From Lingula anatina (lineage: Eukaryota; Brachiopoda; Lingulata; Lingulida; Lingulidae): 60,000 nucleotides of DNA. Numbering within the stretch: position 1 is the stretch's first letter; every line of letters starts with the position of its first letter. The notes under the pieces are model-generated. The model ran no database searches. It worked only from the letters and a program-made list of their open reading frames with translations, and was not told where the DNA came from. Below are positions 11,089 through 25,700 of the stretch, in pieces. The stretch lies in the NCBI RefSeq assembly GCF_001039355.2, contig NW_019774736.1:436001-496000 (forward strand), in the 5' to 3' direction. The translations under genes were made by a program, and so were the position numbers.

Positions 11089-12844
11089 GAAAAATCACAG
11101 ATATATTATCATTTTGGTACTCGTGACTAACAAAATGATATCTGCTACCAGGTTGGCAGATGTTATAGGCATATTTTCCAAAAGCCAGAGACCCAAATAA
11201 CCGTCTATTTATCTAAAGACATATCTGTGAATATCTTGTAAAAAATCAATCTGTCGCCCTGGTAGAGGGTAAGTCACAGGTAGGGTTGTGGGCTGATGCT
11301 GATAAAAATGCTTGTCGGGCAACTGTTTAAGACTTACAATACAACACGTATTTGAACCGCCTGCGATACTCATTTAGACGCTGACTGAAGAAAAAGTAAA
11401 ATACTTCTGATGGATTGGGACAAAGGCAAGGCTAACACTTTATACTGAACTTCCTTGCCCCCACCCCTGTCCTGATAGGCTTGTTAAAACTTCCACGAAA
11501 CTGCCCAGAAATAAAATAACTAGAACTTGAAAACACTTTTCTTGATTCTATGCGTCTAGAATTTTGATTATGGATCAGTTTCTGTTTTTCATTTGATTTG
11601 GGGCCTACAGCAGTGTGCGGCAGGTCATGCAATTATGTATCTTACATGTGAAAAGAGCGCATTTCAAGAACTAGGAAAATGTTTTTAAAAGTTAAATTCA
11701 GGTACACAACTGGCTACATATTGGAAAATAGTCGCCACGAAGTCTAGAACACAATGAAGGCGTTTATAAAATTCAAATGTGCATGAGGACTAGAATTATA
11801 GTCTCATAACATTAATTTGGTATGCGTTGATTTATGTTTGAATATAATCAAGGTGCACGCAAGGCAACCCACAGGGGCATTACACGTTCGGTTTTTATAG
11901 GGTGAGGTTGGGAGTTTTTGAAGTAAATAACACCATTAAGCAGTGCAGTAAATTAACGTGCATCCCAGGGACCCTGCCTGCCGTGCTCAAATAAGCAAAA
12001 GTTATTTCGAAAGTCAAACAGATTAAATCGGTTTGATGTTCACTTGGAAGTTACCTTGAGTTCACCTGTAGAGTACGATAGTGTAGAGTAATAATGGGTA
12101 ATGATTGGCTCCAAAGGGGCGCTTTAATTTAGACAATTGGACGACACACCTGGATCACGTACTATGATGTAACTTACAAGTGAAGTTTTGACTTGAATTA
12201 TAAGTTAGTAGAAGAGCAATTACAGGGTGCACGAAGACGGTCATTATTTCCTTCCTCGTGGTCGAGGGGTCTCCACCGACTGATCAAAGGTGTCAAAATA
12301 CACTCCGGTCTGATCTTATCTTTTTCAGAAAGTTAATTTGAATTCCAATTTTCTCTTTAGCGTCGCGCCACCTCGGCACGCGACTGTAACTTTTCTCTGC
12401 ATTTGTCTGATATGATATGGTCAAATGTATGCATATATATATAAATAAGAGTTATAGGCCTACGAACGTGCTACATGCTTAATTTAGGTAATGACGCCTC
12501 AGGTAGACTAAGTATTTGAAATGGGGGACATGGGGACATTTGAAAATAATGGATTTCAGTAGGGGGAATTAAATTAAGAAAAAATCAAATTAACAAAATA
12601 AGAATTCCCAGGACCTGTTTTTATGTTTTTGTGGTTTCAAATTAAATTTTAACTTCTATACCCATGGCTTATACCGCCTGTTACGAATCCCAAAAAAATA
12701 AAAAGCGAGAAAGAAAACGGCACTGGGGAGCAAAATTTACGGCAACTAATGCTTGTTTAAGATTAAGAGCATTTTGAAAGTCGTCAAATTTTATTAATTA
12801 TAATTCATAATTATTATGTTCTTTCAATCCCAAATATTATTATA

Positions 12845-12954
12845 CAAAAGTCGCTTCTTACGCGTGACGTCACGATTTGAAGTTAGAGGCGCTGCAATCA
12901 CGTGGCTGTAAACTTAGTCCAAACACAGCGCCGTACGGAGCGGACGAATGAAAG
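12845..12954 (+). promoter_or_regulatory. Candidate FGFR promoter and noncoding first exon
   Basis: A CpG-dense island in AT-rich surroundings. It contains the perfect 12-bp palindrome CGTGACGTCACG (12863-12874, full CRE TGACGTCA) and an E-box CACGTG (12899-12904). It ends in a donor, GAAAG|GTAGGC, with the exon ending at 12954. The next acceptor in the right orientation with a strong pyrimidine tract is the FGFR ATG exon at 16558. No TATA box is evident. The CRE suggests cAMP/CREB or ATF responsiveness, but this is motif inference. Confidence 0.42.
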
Positions 12955-15900
12955 GTAGGCTGTAGCTCCAATCTAACTTGCTACTTTTGGTCTTTTAAGA
13001 CTTCTTCATGTACATTGTTTTATTCATATGTATAGATGTAATATAAATGCTTTCTATTTTGCGTTTGGTTAAGAGCTGCACGCTTGCTAAAACTTTTTAG
13101 AGAGTTTGACAAACTTCCCATGTTTAGCAGTGTTGTGATTTCCAAAATGGAGGTCATTCATTGTCAAAATGCGACCTACGCAGCGTGGTAACGTGGGAAT
13201 AAAGGGGGGTTCGTTATACCTAAGGATGTATTAACTTTGATGTGACATGATGTTGAAACTGTTTAAGAACGGCACTGTTGAGACATGGACTGCTAGCGTG
13301 TCGGGTCATACTGAGGTTGAATACTTGTCATAGACGTCGCTCCCTCATTTTAGGTACGTCGGGGATTTCATCCATCATTTCATTTTTCGAAAAAAAAAAA
13401 CCTCTTATACTTGATGTGCTCTAAATGATTTGGCCAAGGAAACGGTAAAATAAGCATTATTATTATTTTTTTTACAAATTTGTATTCTGGTAATACGTAG
13501 AGAATGATAATACGTAGAGTATGTACAGTTTGATGGAAAAACCAAATGTAATACTCGGTCTTTTTGTGTCTGAAACTCGATAAATAAAATATAAATTCAA
13601 AAGCCCCCCAAGTTCTGTATAAAATATAATGACATTTTGATGCAGAATGTCAAATGTCTGGAAACAATTTTTCTCAATTTTACGTCACTATAACACTTGT
13701 GTTGTGGTGACTTGGAAACAAAGTAACAATTTCCCATATTTTATTCACAAAATTATAGGTGGACACTTACGTTGATAAAAGATATTCCACTCAGAGGTTT
13801 AATAGAAAAAAAAAATAAATTGAATATTGTAGAATTTTAAGGTGACATAAAATATTTGACCAAGCGCACTTATTTATAATTTTGGTATTAGTATGATAAT
13901 TAGAGAGGTATGTGTTAGAAACTAACTTTAATGTAGTGGATTTATTGGTTTCTTTCAACAATTAACAGTTGATATAGTCAACTGTTGAACATTCCAGACC
14001 ACTGTTTGTTTGTCTTGGGTATAAACAACCATATAACCTGGAAAATCAAGATTTATAGCTTCTGAGTTGTTCTGGAGTCCATTGATATTTGATAGTTGTT
14101 AAATGTAGTACTAGCAAGAACAGAAACAAGACAATGAGAGGGTAATTGCATTCCCGAAGTCTTATCTTTATTTCTGTTTAACCACCTCAAACTGGGGACT
14201 GCAGAAATAGCCCTTGCTGCAGCCGCAAGGCGCAGATAATTGGCTATTATTTTTGATCTGCACAAATGCCCTTATGATAAGGTAAACTGATTTTTAAACA
14301 ATACTGGAATATTTACTGATAACATGGCATTTAGATTATGTAAGGTTTTATAGTATTTATGACTGCTTTTATAGATAATATGAAGGAAAATGATTCAAAA
14401 TGAGACCGTTTTATGGTTACTGACTTCTGATTCATTCATTCATTCTTGGTTGATTGATAAAATGTGGACAGCAAATACTAGGAATGGTTATGTTTAAGTG
14501 TATGGCATCATAATATGGCAAGCAGCTGGATTGATTGAGGAAGTAGGAAATAAACATTTTAATTAAGAAAACCTGTTGCATGAGCTTCCTTTTCTAGCAG
14601 TTCTATGGTAGTATACAACACTGACATTGTAAATGGGCACCACAATGTTTGGCTGTTCAATTTCCTTAGGGAATGCTATTATAAATTTTTGGAAAACAGA
14701 ATTGTTTTTACTTGGCTCAGCAACAGTTCACTTAGTAAAACCTACTTTTCAAATGAATTACTCCACTATGTTCCACTCAAAGAAAAGGAATTGTATTCTT
14801 CAGTTCACAAATGTGTGGTGAAGGTGATTACCTGTGCACCAGATGCCTGAACAAGTAAATGTTTGCCGGGGACAATAAATTACTTCCACCATGGGACACA
14901 TCAGTCTCTGTGAAAAATCCCTGCTTTCAATTGCAAGACCAATGAGCCTGTATTGATGGCTTAATTACTGGATAAAGACACAGGTAACTGGTGAACTGGC
15001 CAGTGGCAATTTAACACTTCTTTAACTAGGTGGAATCTCTCTTGGAAGTAAGTAGCTCAGAGTACAGGAGTGATTGGCATGGCCTTATAACATATGGTGG
15101 GCCCTTATGTCATAGCATTTCTCTGACCCCCAATAGGTAAAAAAATAAGCTAAGAAGGGATGTTTGCAGTTCATTGGTTTTCTCCTCTCTGATGTTGGAT
15201 GATTGGCGTTTTGTCAAAAGTTCAGCATCTGCTGCTCCTTTCTTTGTGCACTTGTCGGTAGTGGTATCTGGTGTCACAATTGTGGTGGTGTGGACACTGT
15301 GCTAGGGAATGCATTTACAGTCTTGAAGAGTAGATAGTGATAGTAAAACTGGGAGGGAGTTTCCTAGACCAGGTGTGAAGATGCTGAAAATACTTCTTAG
15401 TAACCAAGATTGTTAACCTTTGCAATGATTTATTTTATTTTGCAGTTTGATTATTGAACCTTAGCATGAAGTGGTAATGGGATTCTGTACTATTTACTAT
15501 TTACTTGATTTCAGTCATTTCAGTTTATTTTTTTAAACCAAACAAGTAGCTTATGTTTAGGTGATTCATGTTTTTCTCTTCAACATTGATTTCTTATCAT
15601 TTGAAAAAGAAAGAAATGATAGAAAAAAGGAAAGTGAAGTGAGAAAAGATAAGAAAATGAAAAAAAAAATTGAAAAAAGATTTTTTAATATAAGAGCATG
15701 CAAAAAATGGGTCAAATGCTGATGTGGGTGATGTTTTTTTTTTCCAACTGCCACCATCTGGTCTAAATCAGTGGAAAATCTGTATATCCTAGTCAGAAAA
15801 AAACATCATAGGTAAATGTGCTGTCCAGTCAAAAAAGAGTATTTAGTTCAGCAGTGATTGAGTCTTGGTAGTATTTTCAGTTCTGTTTATTTAAGAGTTG

Positions 15901-16557
15901 CAGACCTGTTTTTAGACAAACTGATAGCTTCCTGTCTTGTAAAAAGAATTGGCTAGTGAAACGATCTTAGTTGTTTAAAGCCAAGTTCAACTGTAGTTTT
16001 GGTATCACTTCTTTATTGATGAGGCAAATGAAAAGATCACTTCTATGAGTTTGACGCAAGTAACAGAGATAAACCAGCCTCACTCTGATTGGCTTCTCAC
16101 TTTTGCATGTGATCTCCACTGAGAGTGCTGATAAAGGAAGGAAAAAATAAGACATGCAAGCCTTCTTGATAAAGTGTGCACAGTTTATATGTTCAGAAGA
16201 AAAGAAAGCCTCTCATATAATAGCACCATAAATGAAAAATTAGCCCCAGGTATTTTTTTTCCAAGTAAGGCAGCATGATAAGTGAAGGAAGGTTAGTATA
16301 ATGACAGTTGGAGTAGTAAGTGGAAACTTGAATGCCAGGTCACAATCAGTAGCTTGTCCTGCATATTCAACAAGTCGGTAGTCGGCAGGACAGATGCTTT
16401 ACTGATAAGCCTCCCTGTTGATGAAGGTATAGAATAGCAGGAGAGTGAAAAATGATTGTTTCCAGACAAGGCTTTGCATTTATAGGCCCCTAACTTTTTA
16501 GTATACAGATGCTTGGGTTTGAATTTTAAGTTAAATGATTTTTTTGTTTTCTCACAG
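12955..16557 (+). other. Probable 5' UTR intron of FGFR
   Basis: Noncoding sequence between the candidate first exon and the exon carrying the FGFR start codon. It includes a short direct repeat (TAATACGTAGAG twice, about 13490-13517) and A/T tracts. Several 60-80 codon ORFs have no splice context. Confidence 0.4.
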
Positions 16558-16741
16558 ATATTGAATGACAGAAGCTGAGAGAAGATAAATCGCAGTGATG
16601 CCGTGGTGGAAGTGATAGTACCAGTTAAAAAGACACAAGGAATCATGAACAGAACAATTTGGAAACACGCATTATTAAAACTGTTGATATTGACATTGAT
16701 TTTTGCTGTAGTCTGTGCAAAGAGACACAACAGGAAAAACA
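16558..16741 (+). CDS. FGFR: FGFR exon 1A: 5' UTR plus signal peptide
   Basis: The acceptor TTTGTTTTCTCACAG precedes 87 nt of UTR, then ATG at 16645. The first 25 residues are a classic signal peptide with hydrophobic core [16 protein letters not shown] and likely cleavage after VCA. The donor A|GTAAGT leaves phase 1. The acceptor in front means at least one upstream noncoding exon. Confidence 0.85.
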
Positions 16742-19700
16742 GTAAGTAGATATTTTCATTTGATTTAAATAAAATTAATTTTTTGTTAAAGTTTTTATGT
16801 AGTTAGAAACAAATTAATAAGATTGTTTGAAAATTTTTAACATGATTTATTCTTTCATTTGACTAAATGTTTGATGTATAAATGGGTAAAGACCAGCATG
16901 AAATCAGAATTTGATGACTATTGCAAAGCTCAAATTTGTGTATAGCTGAACCCAATTTTCAGCCATCGTAGGAGTATTGTGGTTCAACACAGCTGCTTTG
17001 AAGGTTGACAAAAAGTTAATGGTCCATCTGCAAAAATTTTGTGGGTTCATGTTGAAATTGGATCCTACCAAGAAAATGGCTTTTCCCAACAAAAGAATCC
17101 ACATAAATCAAAATTTATTTTGCCATTGTTGTGCTACAATGATTTTAACCAGTCATAAGATTTATTGTATTCTGAGGCAAAGAAAAAGGGTTGAGCAAAA
17201 TTCATTGATGAAACATTGAAGTATTAATTGCCACTTGAGCCATTCAGGTTCAGTTCCTAAAGTTTGCAATCCTAATACTTTGATGTTGCTGAAAACATTA
17301 CCATTTTGAAATACAATTTATTCAAAGATTCAAATCGTGAAAGATTAATTGGTAATATTATGGCGCTTCCCTAAAATGAAAGTATCAAGCAAAGTATAGT
17401 ACGCCAAAAAGAGTGAAATCTCCACTTTGCTGTACTTCTCTCAGAATGGTCAATTTTGGGAACTGTGCCTTGCTGGTCAGTGACATTGAATAGACTGGGG
17501 TCAGTTGAGAATAATGAGAACCAGAATGAAGGAAGTCTACTAAAAACAGGCATGTCTTAGTCTTGGGCCCTTTCACAGCAGGTTGTTGGGATACACATTA
17601 CTTGTCTGTCTTATGTGGAAAGTGTCTTCATTGACAATTGTTCCTTCTAGAATGATATAGGCATGTGGAATTATGTAGGTGCAGAGGAAAAAAGCTGGCA
17701 CTGAAATGTGCCTTTTGAAAAACAAGCTAGACATTTTCTTCAAGCAGATTAGCAGTTAAACTTTTCAAGCATGTGTCACTGAAACCACATCTGCTCTTCT
17801 GCTTCAGAAAACTAATTTTACCCTGGCAAACTTATAAAGCAGCCCTGGTAGAAACCTTTCTATCAACTAGTCTGCTGGGGCACAAACCAAATGAAGTTAG
17901 ATTTGAAACCCACTACTTTTGAATACTAAGATTAAATTCTAATGTTAAATTGTTTATTGTGGCAACTACTATTGAATATTGTAATTTCCATCATGGCTGC
18001 AAGAGCAAAAATAAACAAAGTAAACAAGGACCCACATGCCATCTGCTTGCTTACCTGAAAGGTGAGGTGTGCCACTATGCAGCCCCTGTATTGTTTGTTG
18101 TGAGAAAAAACATGCCAGGCCTCTGACAACATCAGACTTGCCTAACATTTTCTAATGAGCTCACAGACACTTTTCTAAATAACGGAATAACCTGAGCTTA
18201 AAATTCATATAAACAGAGTGGTTGTTAACAGAGGAAACCAGTTGGTAATATTGCACAATTGAAAAAATAAGTAATCAAGAAAATTACTAGTTTTGTGTTA
18301 GGTATATATGTAAGACTGAATGTTGGACTTAGTACAACAAACTTGGCATTTAAAAGGTGAATCTAGGTGTGAAGGTGGGGGTTTAATGCTCTCTTTGGAC
18401 TCCTGAATTTGATTGCAAAGAACGAGTACACAAATTTGCACTAATTGCATTTGGGGCATCTGGATGCGCTTTTTATTCCCTTTTATGTACCCAGATGTAT
18501 GCGTGTTGTCTGGGAGGCAGGGTAAATTGTTAATAAAATGCCACTGGAATATAAATAAAGGTAGAGAAAACATTGCAAAGGTGGAGAAAGCTGTATCTGT
18601 TATGAGATCGTCTATGGGTCATTTCTGAATTCTAGATCGTTTCCGTTAACACCTCTGCAAAGGAAATATGTTGTATGAAAAGTCATCCTGGTTCTTTAAA
18701 TTGGTGAATCTGTAGGTATCTATTTGTGGTTGCCCTTGTTTTAGAATTCTTGAATTTACACCTGTTTTCAGTTTTTTAATTTCCTCAAATTTTACATTGA
18801 TCAAAAGGGAGATATAGTTATACTTATGTATATAAACATTCATTTCTCATGGCATGTAACCTCTTTTATCTAAGTTTTTGATATGGACGACTGTGTTCCT
18901 CCCAAATTATTTAAGGAATTTGCAATCCCATGCTCATTAATTATTTATAAATTTCTAGTTAATACTTCAATATTTTAAATTTTAAGATTATAACACCACA
19001 AGACTTATTAAAGTAAAATTTCTATTACAGCCATAAAGCTGAAAATTTTGCGGTCAAATGAATTTTAAAAGATTAAACAAAATGATTAAGATTACTTTTT
19101 TATTTTGATTATGAAATAAACATAAAAAATAAACACAGCATACGAAAAAAAAAAAAAAACATACACGCGCACACATGTACAAAAGCACTTAAATGAAATG
19201 CTACATACACACACATGCACTGTTACTTGTTCACTCACTTGTAAGTGTACATTACAAAAATTACATAACATAAATTACATTACATAACATATGAAAAAAT
19301 AAAGATGAAAAATTTAAGAAGTTTGTCTTAGCCTGACTGTGGGAGAAAAAATAAGACATAACCATGGGAAAATGCTTTTTGTGGAAATCATGATATTCCC
19401 AGGCTACTTCATGTGCAACTTCCATGAAAAGTGCTCAGAAAGGGTTTCCCAGGGTTTTCTGGGAATATTAGTGTTGGAAAAGGTGTTCTCCATGCTACCT
19501 GGCACAGGAAATCCTACTTTCCTCAAGCAGGAAGATCCTGATTGATAATGCAACTAATTATAAGGATAACTGTTAATTGAAATTTTCATAGCATATCTCT
19601 ACATTCCTCACCCACATGCCACTTTATCTGTGCATCTCTCCCCATATTTCACCCAACAAAAAGATGGTGACAGCTGAGTTGAGTATTTATCCTTCATGTA

Positions 19701-22700
19701 GTTTTGTTTGTTTATCTGTTATTTTGAAACTGAAAACAAGCGTGTTAGACATACGCAATCTTGAAGGAATATAAATTTGGATTGGGAAATGCAGGGAAAA
19801 AACATAAGGTCTTTCATGTAATTCACCTGCATCAAAAAGAACATGTGAGAAATAGATTTGGAAGATATTACAGTTCAAATTGAAAGATTGAATTACTGCA
19901 TCTTGGTAACATTTACCATATTGAGTTAGGGTTAGCTGAAAAACTTGGCCCTATCCACAGTTAGGTTCATGGTTTCAATTTTGAACTTAATGAAAGCATG
20001 GTCATGTTTATTTTTCCAATATTTGTAGACACACTTTGTAATTAAAAGCCATGCCCTTTCCTGCACTTTTTGCCACATGGTCTCCGAAACATTTAAGATG
20101 TTGTCAAGATTATTCATCACATATGTGACAGTTTTAACTGCATGCAGATAGCAATGGTGCTCTTTAGACCACAACTATTTAAAAAAAATTTTTTTTCAAA
20201 GAATTGGAGTTTAGACCATAGTAGGTTATGTAGTGGCTTGTAACACACATACATGGGCTCAAATTGAGGTTCTACTGCACGGTCCATTTAAACTAACTGC
20301 AAGTACCAGGTAGTTCAGGTAGCATAAAACTATAGTAGCAGATCTGTCATCATTATCTGGAGACTTCCCGTCAATATGTAAGAGTCATTAGATCCAGTAC
20401 CCCAGCCTGCCATGCCCCTGCCATTCAAGACCCTCTACTATTTTCTCACATCTTATATTACTATCCACATTCAGGGCTGTCAACTTATGTGTCATAGGAC
20501 AGTGCAGTGTATACTGTACTGTATAAGGTATCACTGAGACAGAGACTGAAATTGTGTTCTGGAACTGAGATTCCTGGCAAGTTGATGAGGTGGGAGCGTC
20601 CTGACTGGCTGCATTGTGTACCCTCTTTAATGTGCCAGGCATGTTGTGGCCTCTCATTACTGTGTTTGTCACCTTACTTGACAGCAGCTATTGTAGCATG
20701 TCAGGTAGGGGTGAAAACTAACCCAGTCTCCACACAATTTTACTGATGCTGAACGCATGAGAGGACTGAGACTGTACACCTGCTGAATAAATGTTTACAT
20801 GCAGAGTCAAGATAGTTGTACCAAAGAGCCCTTTTTCTTTTCCCATCCCTTTTCCCCCCACCAGTCAAAACTGGGCCTTGCTGCACCATTGCCTTTGGCA
20901 TATGATAACCTGGGAAAGTTAAGCCTGAACTTTAGCAGCCAAAGCTACAACTGTTTGTTAGCAGTAAATCACAGAAAATCCCCTTTGATAGGAGGCACCA
21001 AGCTTACAAGGGTGCTGGCTAGAACTCTATGTATGTGGCATTTTACTATACTGAATGAGATTTGTGAAGCTTAGGTATGAGTGACTGGGTAAGACTCTTT
21101 GGCAGCCAGGATAATCAGTAATGAAGGATTATCTCCATTGAAATACATTTGCAATCCAGGGGATGAAAATTCTTCTCTTCCAGTCTAGAAAATGGGGCTA
21201 TGATTATTGGGATGAAGATTTGATAAATCAGTGTTGCTATCAAAAATGCAAAGAATATTTGCAGATTGGACAACTATCTCCTGATCTACCAGGGTTATTA
21301 CAAAAGTGAGGCCCAGTGCAGGAACAAGCTGAGAACCATAAAATAAGCCCAAGATATATTTATCATAAGTCAACAGAAATGAAAGTTTGTAAATTGATAA
21401 ATTCCCCCTTGGGGGATATTTGAAGTGAACTTTGCTCATGATTTTAGTGATTATGAAGGTGAAAATGTCTACTTCTGAGTGATGAAGGACTTTTATTTCC
21501 CATTTTGGTTACATAAAGGTGGGTCTACACCTTAACATTCCAGCTGTTTGATGCTTGGATTTTGTAACCTGGCAGGAAGACCATCAATATTTGATAAACA
21601 ATTTCTTGAGTGTGTTTTTGTTGAAACTGCTTTCCCTTCTTCTTTGACAAACATACATCTAGTGTGATCCCCGGGGACAGCAAGGGACTAGTTTATTACC
21701 TTGTAGACAGTAGTAGCTGCAGCTTGGATATTGCCTTGTCTTAAGCAAACATGGGGCCCTGTAAAGCTTGCTTTGTGAACGGGCATTTGTATTCAGGAGA
21801 GAGATGCCCCTTGCTTGCACAGTATTGTTTGGTGGAATTTCGGTTGATGTGAGTCATATTGCCACTACAGTAAAAGTCCATTTTGTGTAAAGTTTTACCT
21901 GTCCCAGAATAATTACAGTTGTTTATGGGTCACAGGCAATTTTGACAGGGTTTCCTGTGATTGGCACCTGGCACCCAGGACCCTGGATGTTTTTAAATTG
22001 AATTATGAAAATTGAGAAAAATTCAGCAAGCTCAGTTAGCAGCTGTGTATTGTGTATGCTCTTTGCAGAAAAGAATGGCTACCTAGATTTGTTTCAGTTA
22101 CTGAATTTGATATATTTCTTAAGTAGCCAGTATTAATTGCTGAATGCACATTACACTTGGTGAGATGCAGATTTACTGTTAGTCCTTGAGATGTGTCAAT
22201 ATAGGTTGGGTGAATGTTAGTATGCTGTTGCCAGGGCAATTATTGACTGCCCTCCACAAGTGAAGAGCTCTCAGATGCACCCGATTGCACTTGAGCTGTG
22301 ACAAGAGCACATAGGACAGTTATAGGTCAAGCAAACACTCTGCACAGATATGGCCTGGCTGGAGATCCAGGTGTACTGCAAAAAGCAAGTCCTTACTTTT
22401 CCACACGATAAACACTTCTTAGAAAACAAATTTCAATGATTTTCTCTTTCACTTATTCTTCACCTTAAACAGCACGAGACTGTTTTTATGCTCTTTTATC
22501 CACCTTGATTTAAGCCTCTTTGTGTTGCCTTGCTATTAATGTTATTTCATGCCCTGTCAAATTTTTATGTTGCGCTCAGGCTCTTGTCTAGGGGTTATTA
22601 TATTGGTTTCATATGGTATGCAGGTAGTAATAGAAGGGTAAATAGGGTTTTTGTGATTTTGTTTATTACTGGCTGCATGCCAGTGTTTATAATATTCTTG

Positions 22701-25700
22701 CTGGTTATTATGCACAGAAGCTAGTTTTCCCGCCAAAACACTGTACTGTTTGCTCTTTGATAGCAACACACAAGCCCACACTGCTTGACGGCAATCTTAC
22801 ATGTCGCCTTTGCCACTAAAGATAAGATATAAGATTTTATGAATGAAACCTTGGCAAATAAATGTTAAGAAACTCAAATATGGGAAAGGTCGTAGATTTT
22901 TGAATGAGTGTGGAGATTTTCTGCAAATAGTGCATATCTTTTGTGGTCAAACAGTGTAATGGCCCCTACCTCGCATAATACTTAAAAGCATTATTGCAGT
23001 TTTATTTCCCTGACACAGTAGAAGCATGCTCCCATTCAGGTTTTACTTTTGCTGCACCATTCATGTTAAGATGCATTCCACATGTGGCAAGATTTTTCAG
23101 TCTCTTTACCCAGCTCCTTGTGTATACATTCCTGTGATATGACCATTCTAATACTAAACCTCTCAAGTGGCCCAGGCATAGAGCCTCTGTCCAACTCAGG
23201 TGGGCATTTTATTTTAGTGTATGGCAGATGGGGAGGTGTTTATTTAGCTGAGCAGGGAGAGAGGTTAAGTCCCCCTTCAAATGTGCCCGAGTGGAGAGCA
23301 ATTTTCTGTCAGTAAATCTCTACAACAAGCCACTTGAAGTCCAGATTAAATTCAAACCTGGATTTGGCTGAATGTAATAACCCTCGCTAAATTTCTGATC
23401 AATCTTTTTTATCAAGTGTTTCTGTCTTATGTAATAAGTAAGTCTAGTGTTACAAATACTGATAGCTCTATCTAAGGAGGACTTCCTCTTCCCCTCATAG
23501 GTGTGCACAGATAATCAACTTTCAACTTTTCACAACTTCTAGCTTCTAAGCCATTTAAGATATCCATAAAACAATAATTTCACCCAAAACATCCTATCAG
23601 CTAGCATGATAGAATCAGGTCCATACCTCAGATAATTGAGTAAGAATGGGAGATGATGCGATAGTGAACCCAAAAGGGAAGATTGTGCCCAGATAGGAAC
23701 AAGACGGGTATGACGAATAAATGTTAACTGTATCTTGTCTGCATGCAAATGGTGTCTTGAAGGCAGCAACCTGCTGTCACCTATCAGTAAAATGACAGGG
23801 TGCATTACATAGGCTATCTACAGCATCAAATTTATGGGCTGTCATTGGTGCTAGAGCAGGGAGATAATTACTACCTACAAATGGATGTAGAGACAAATAA
23901 TATTATGTCGATCACTAAGTAAAGATTACACCTGTGATCATACAGGTGAAAGGGAGTTTATAGTAAAGATAGTTGGGACTCCCCCAGGCTGGTCTGTGTA
24001 TAGACACTATTGACTGGGTCTGGTACTTGGTCTGGGACCTGATTAGTAGGTAGAATGATTCATCAGATAAATTTCAACTGATAAATAAGTGAAGTCTCTC
24101 ACTTGAAAATTTTGATAAAGAGACAGTGTTTGACTTTGTGCTGCTTGTACATATGGCTGTGTGTTTGTGGGAGCGTGATCAACACCTCCACTTCTGGTCC
24201 AAGATAAGCACTGAATTTGTGATAGTATTGTTTACCAAAAAGATAGGCACCTCTCTCTAGTTCTAGAAAACCAACCTTAGCCATGTCTTGGAACAGCCTA
24301 GCTAGTTTGAGGATAGACAGTGCTTTAACTTGAGACAGTGTTGCTCTTATCTCGGGCAGATTGCTCTGTGGGCAATCTAAACACTGGCTTGGCTTGTAGA
24401 GACCACATAGTGGAGGAGGAACAGGAAAAGAGTGGGTCTACAGGATTATAAAAGCAATGTGAGCAGTTAATGCAATAAGACTCCTCGCTTTGTTCACAGA
24501 ACAAGCTTATTCAGGGGGACAAAGCACCTTCCTTGTTGCCTTTATGCTATGTTTGATCTCTTTCTTAATGTGCTTATCAATAAATATAATCAAACTGACT
24601 TCAAATAAAGAAAAACCGACAGAAATATATATTAGTTAAATCTTGCAACTGGCCGCAGCATGTTATTGTATGATGAACTAGCTGTAAGGACAAAACAACT
24701 CCGAAGGGGCAGGGGTACAATGGGCCGCACCCCAATCGCATGATTCATGGAGCAACTTCGGCAGCTGTTTCCCCCACACAAATGTCCCATGCATTGTTGG
24801 GTTTACAAAACTTTTAATGCTGCATTGATTCACAAAATTACATTTTATCACCACAACAAGTTTCAGGAAGATCCTGACACTAACCATTATATTGGGCATA
24901 GTGAGTCGATGGCAGCAAAAAATGCTTGATGATATCAAGTTGTGCCATCTCTCTGCAGTCTCGGATAATTGCCGTGGTTCAGATTACAGGGTTTTTTTTT
25001 CAGTAAATATACTGTATTAGGGCACTTAAGTATTATTCTTATACATCACATAACCATCACTTTAAGTTCTATTTAAGTCACACAGTAACCAATTTATTAC
25101 AACTCAAGTGTAAAGAAGAGGAAATGCTACAAGACATGTGGGAATAGGTCAATTTAAAGTGAATAGAATTTATCTAAAATAGAAATTAAGCTCTATAAGG
25201 AAGCTGCTATATCAGTCTTATTTAGCACTTTACAAATTGTAAGTTTGGGACATTGAAAAAGATTAATAGAGTCAGTGGAAGTGATTACTTGATTTTTAGT
25301 TGGAGCGCAGGAAACCTTTTGGCCTGAGTTGTGTGAGGGAAAGGGTTTGATTCAAGAGGGTCTTCCTGTCCCTAAAGTTAGGATGTGTACTAACTGCTGA
25401 GAATACTGACACAAAAAGTGCAAGTGTCACTCCAACTCGGGTCCTAGAACATGTACCCAGTAGCAGGTGGCTCACACACGCACACACACTTTCTGTTACT
25501 GTCAGTTTAAATTGTTTAAAAACTTTTAAATTACTTTTTTCTGAAAATAGACAAGAAAAGGGGGTGTTATGCAATGTGGTTGTTTTTATTTGCCACTTAA
25601 GTGTTTTTCTTTTATTTATTCACTGATGAGTATTGTATAGAATTTGGAATGGAATGAGGTAACCCGCACAGTTAAAGGAGTGCAACTCTCAATTTCAGCA

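Noticed and set aside
16293-16730. 145-codon minus-strand ORF
   Set aside because: It lies opposite the FGFR start exon and its UTR acceptor; composition is noise-like and no family is recognised.
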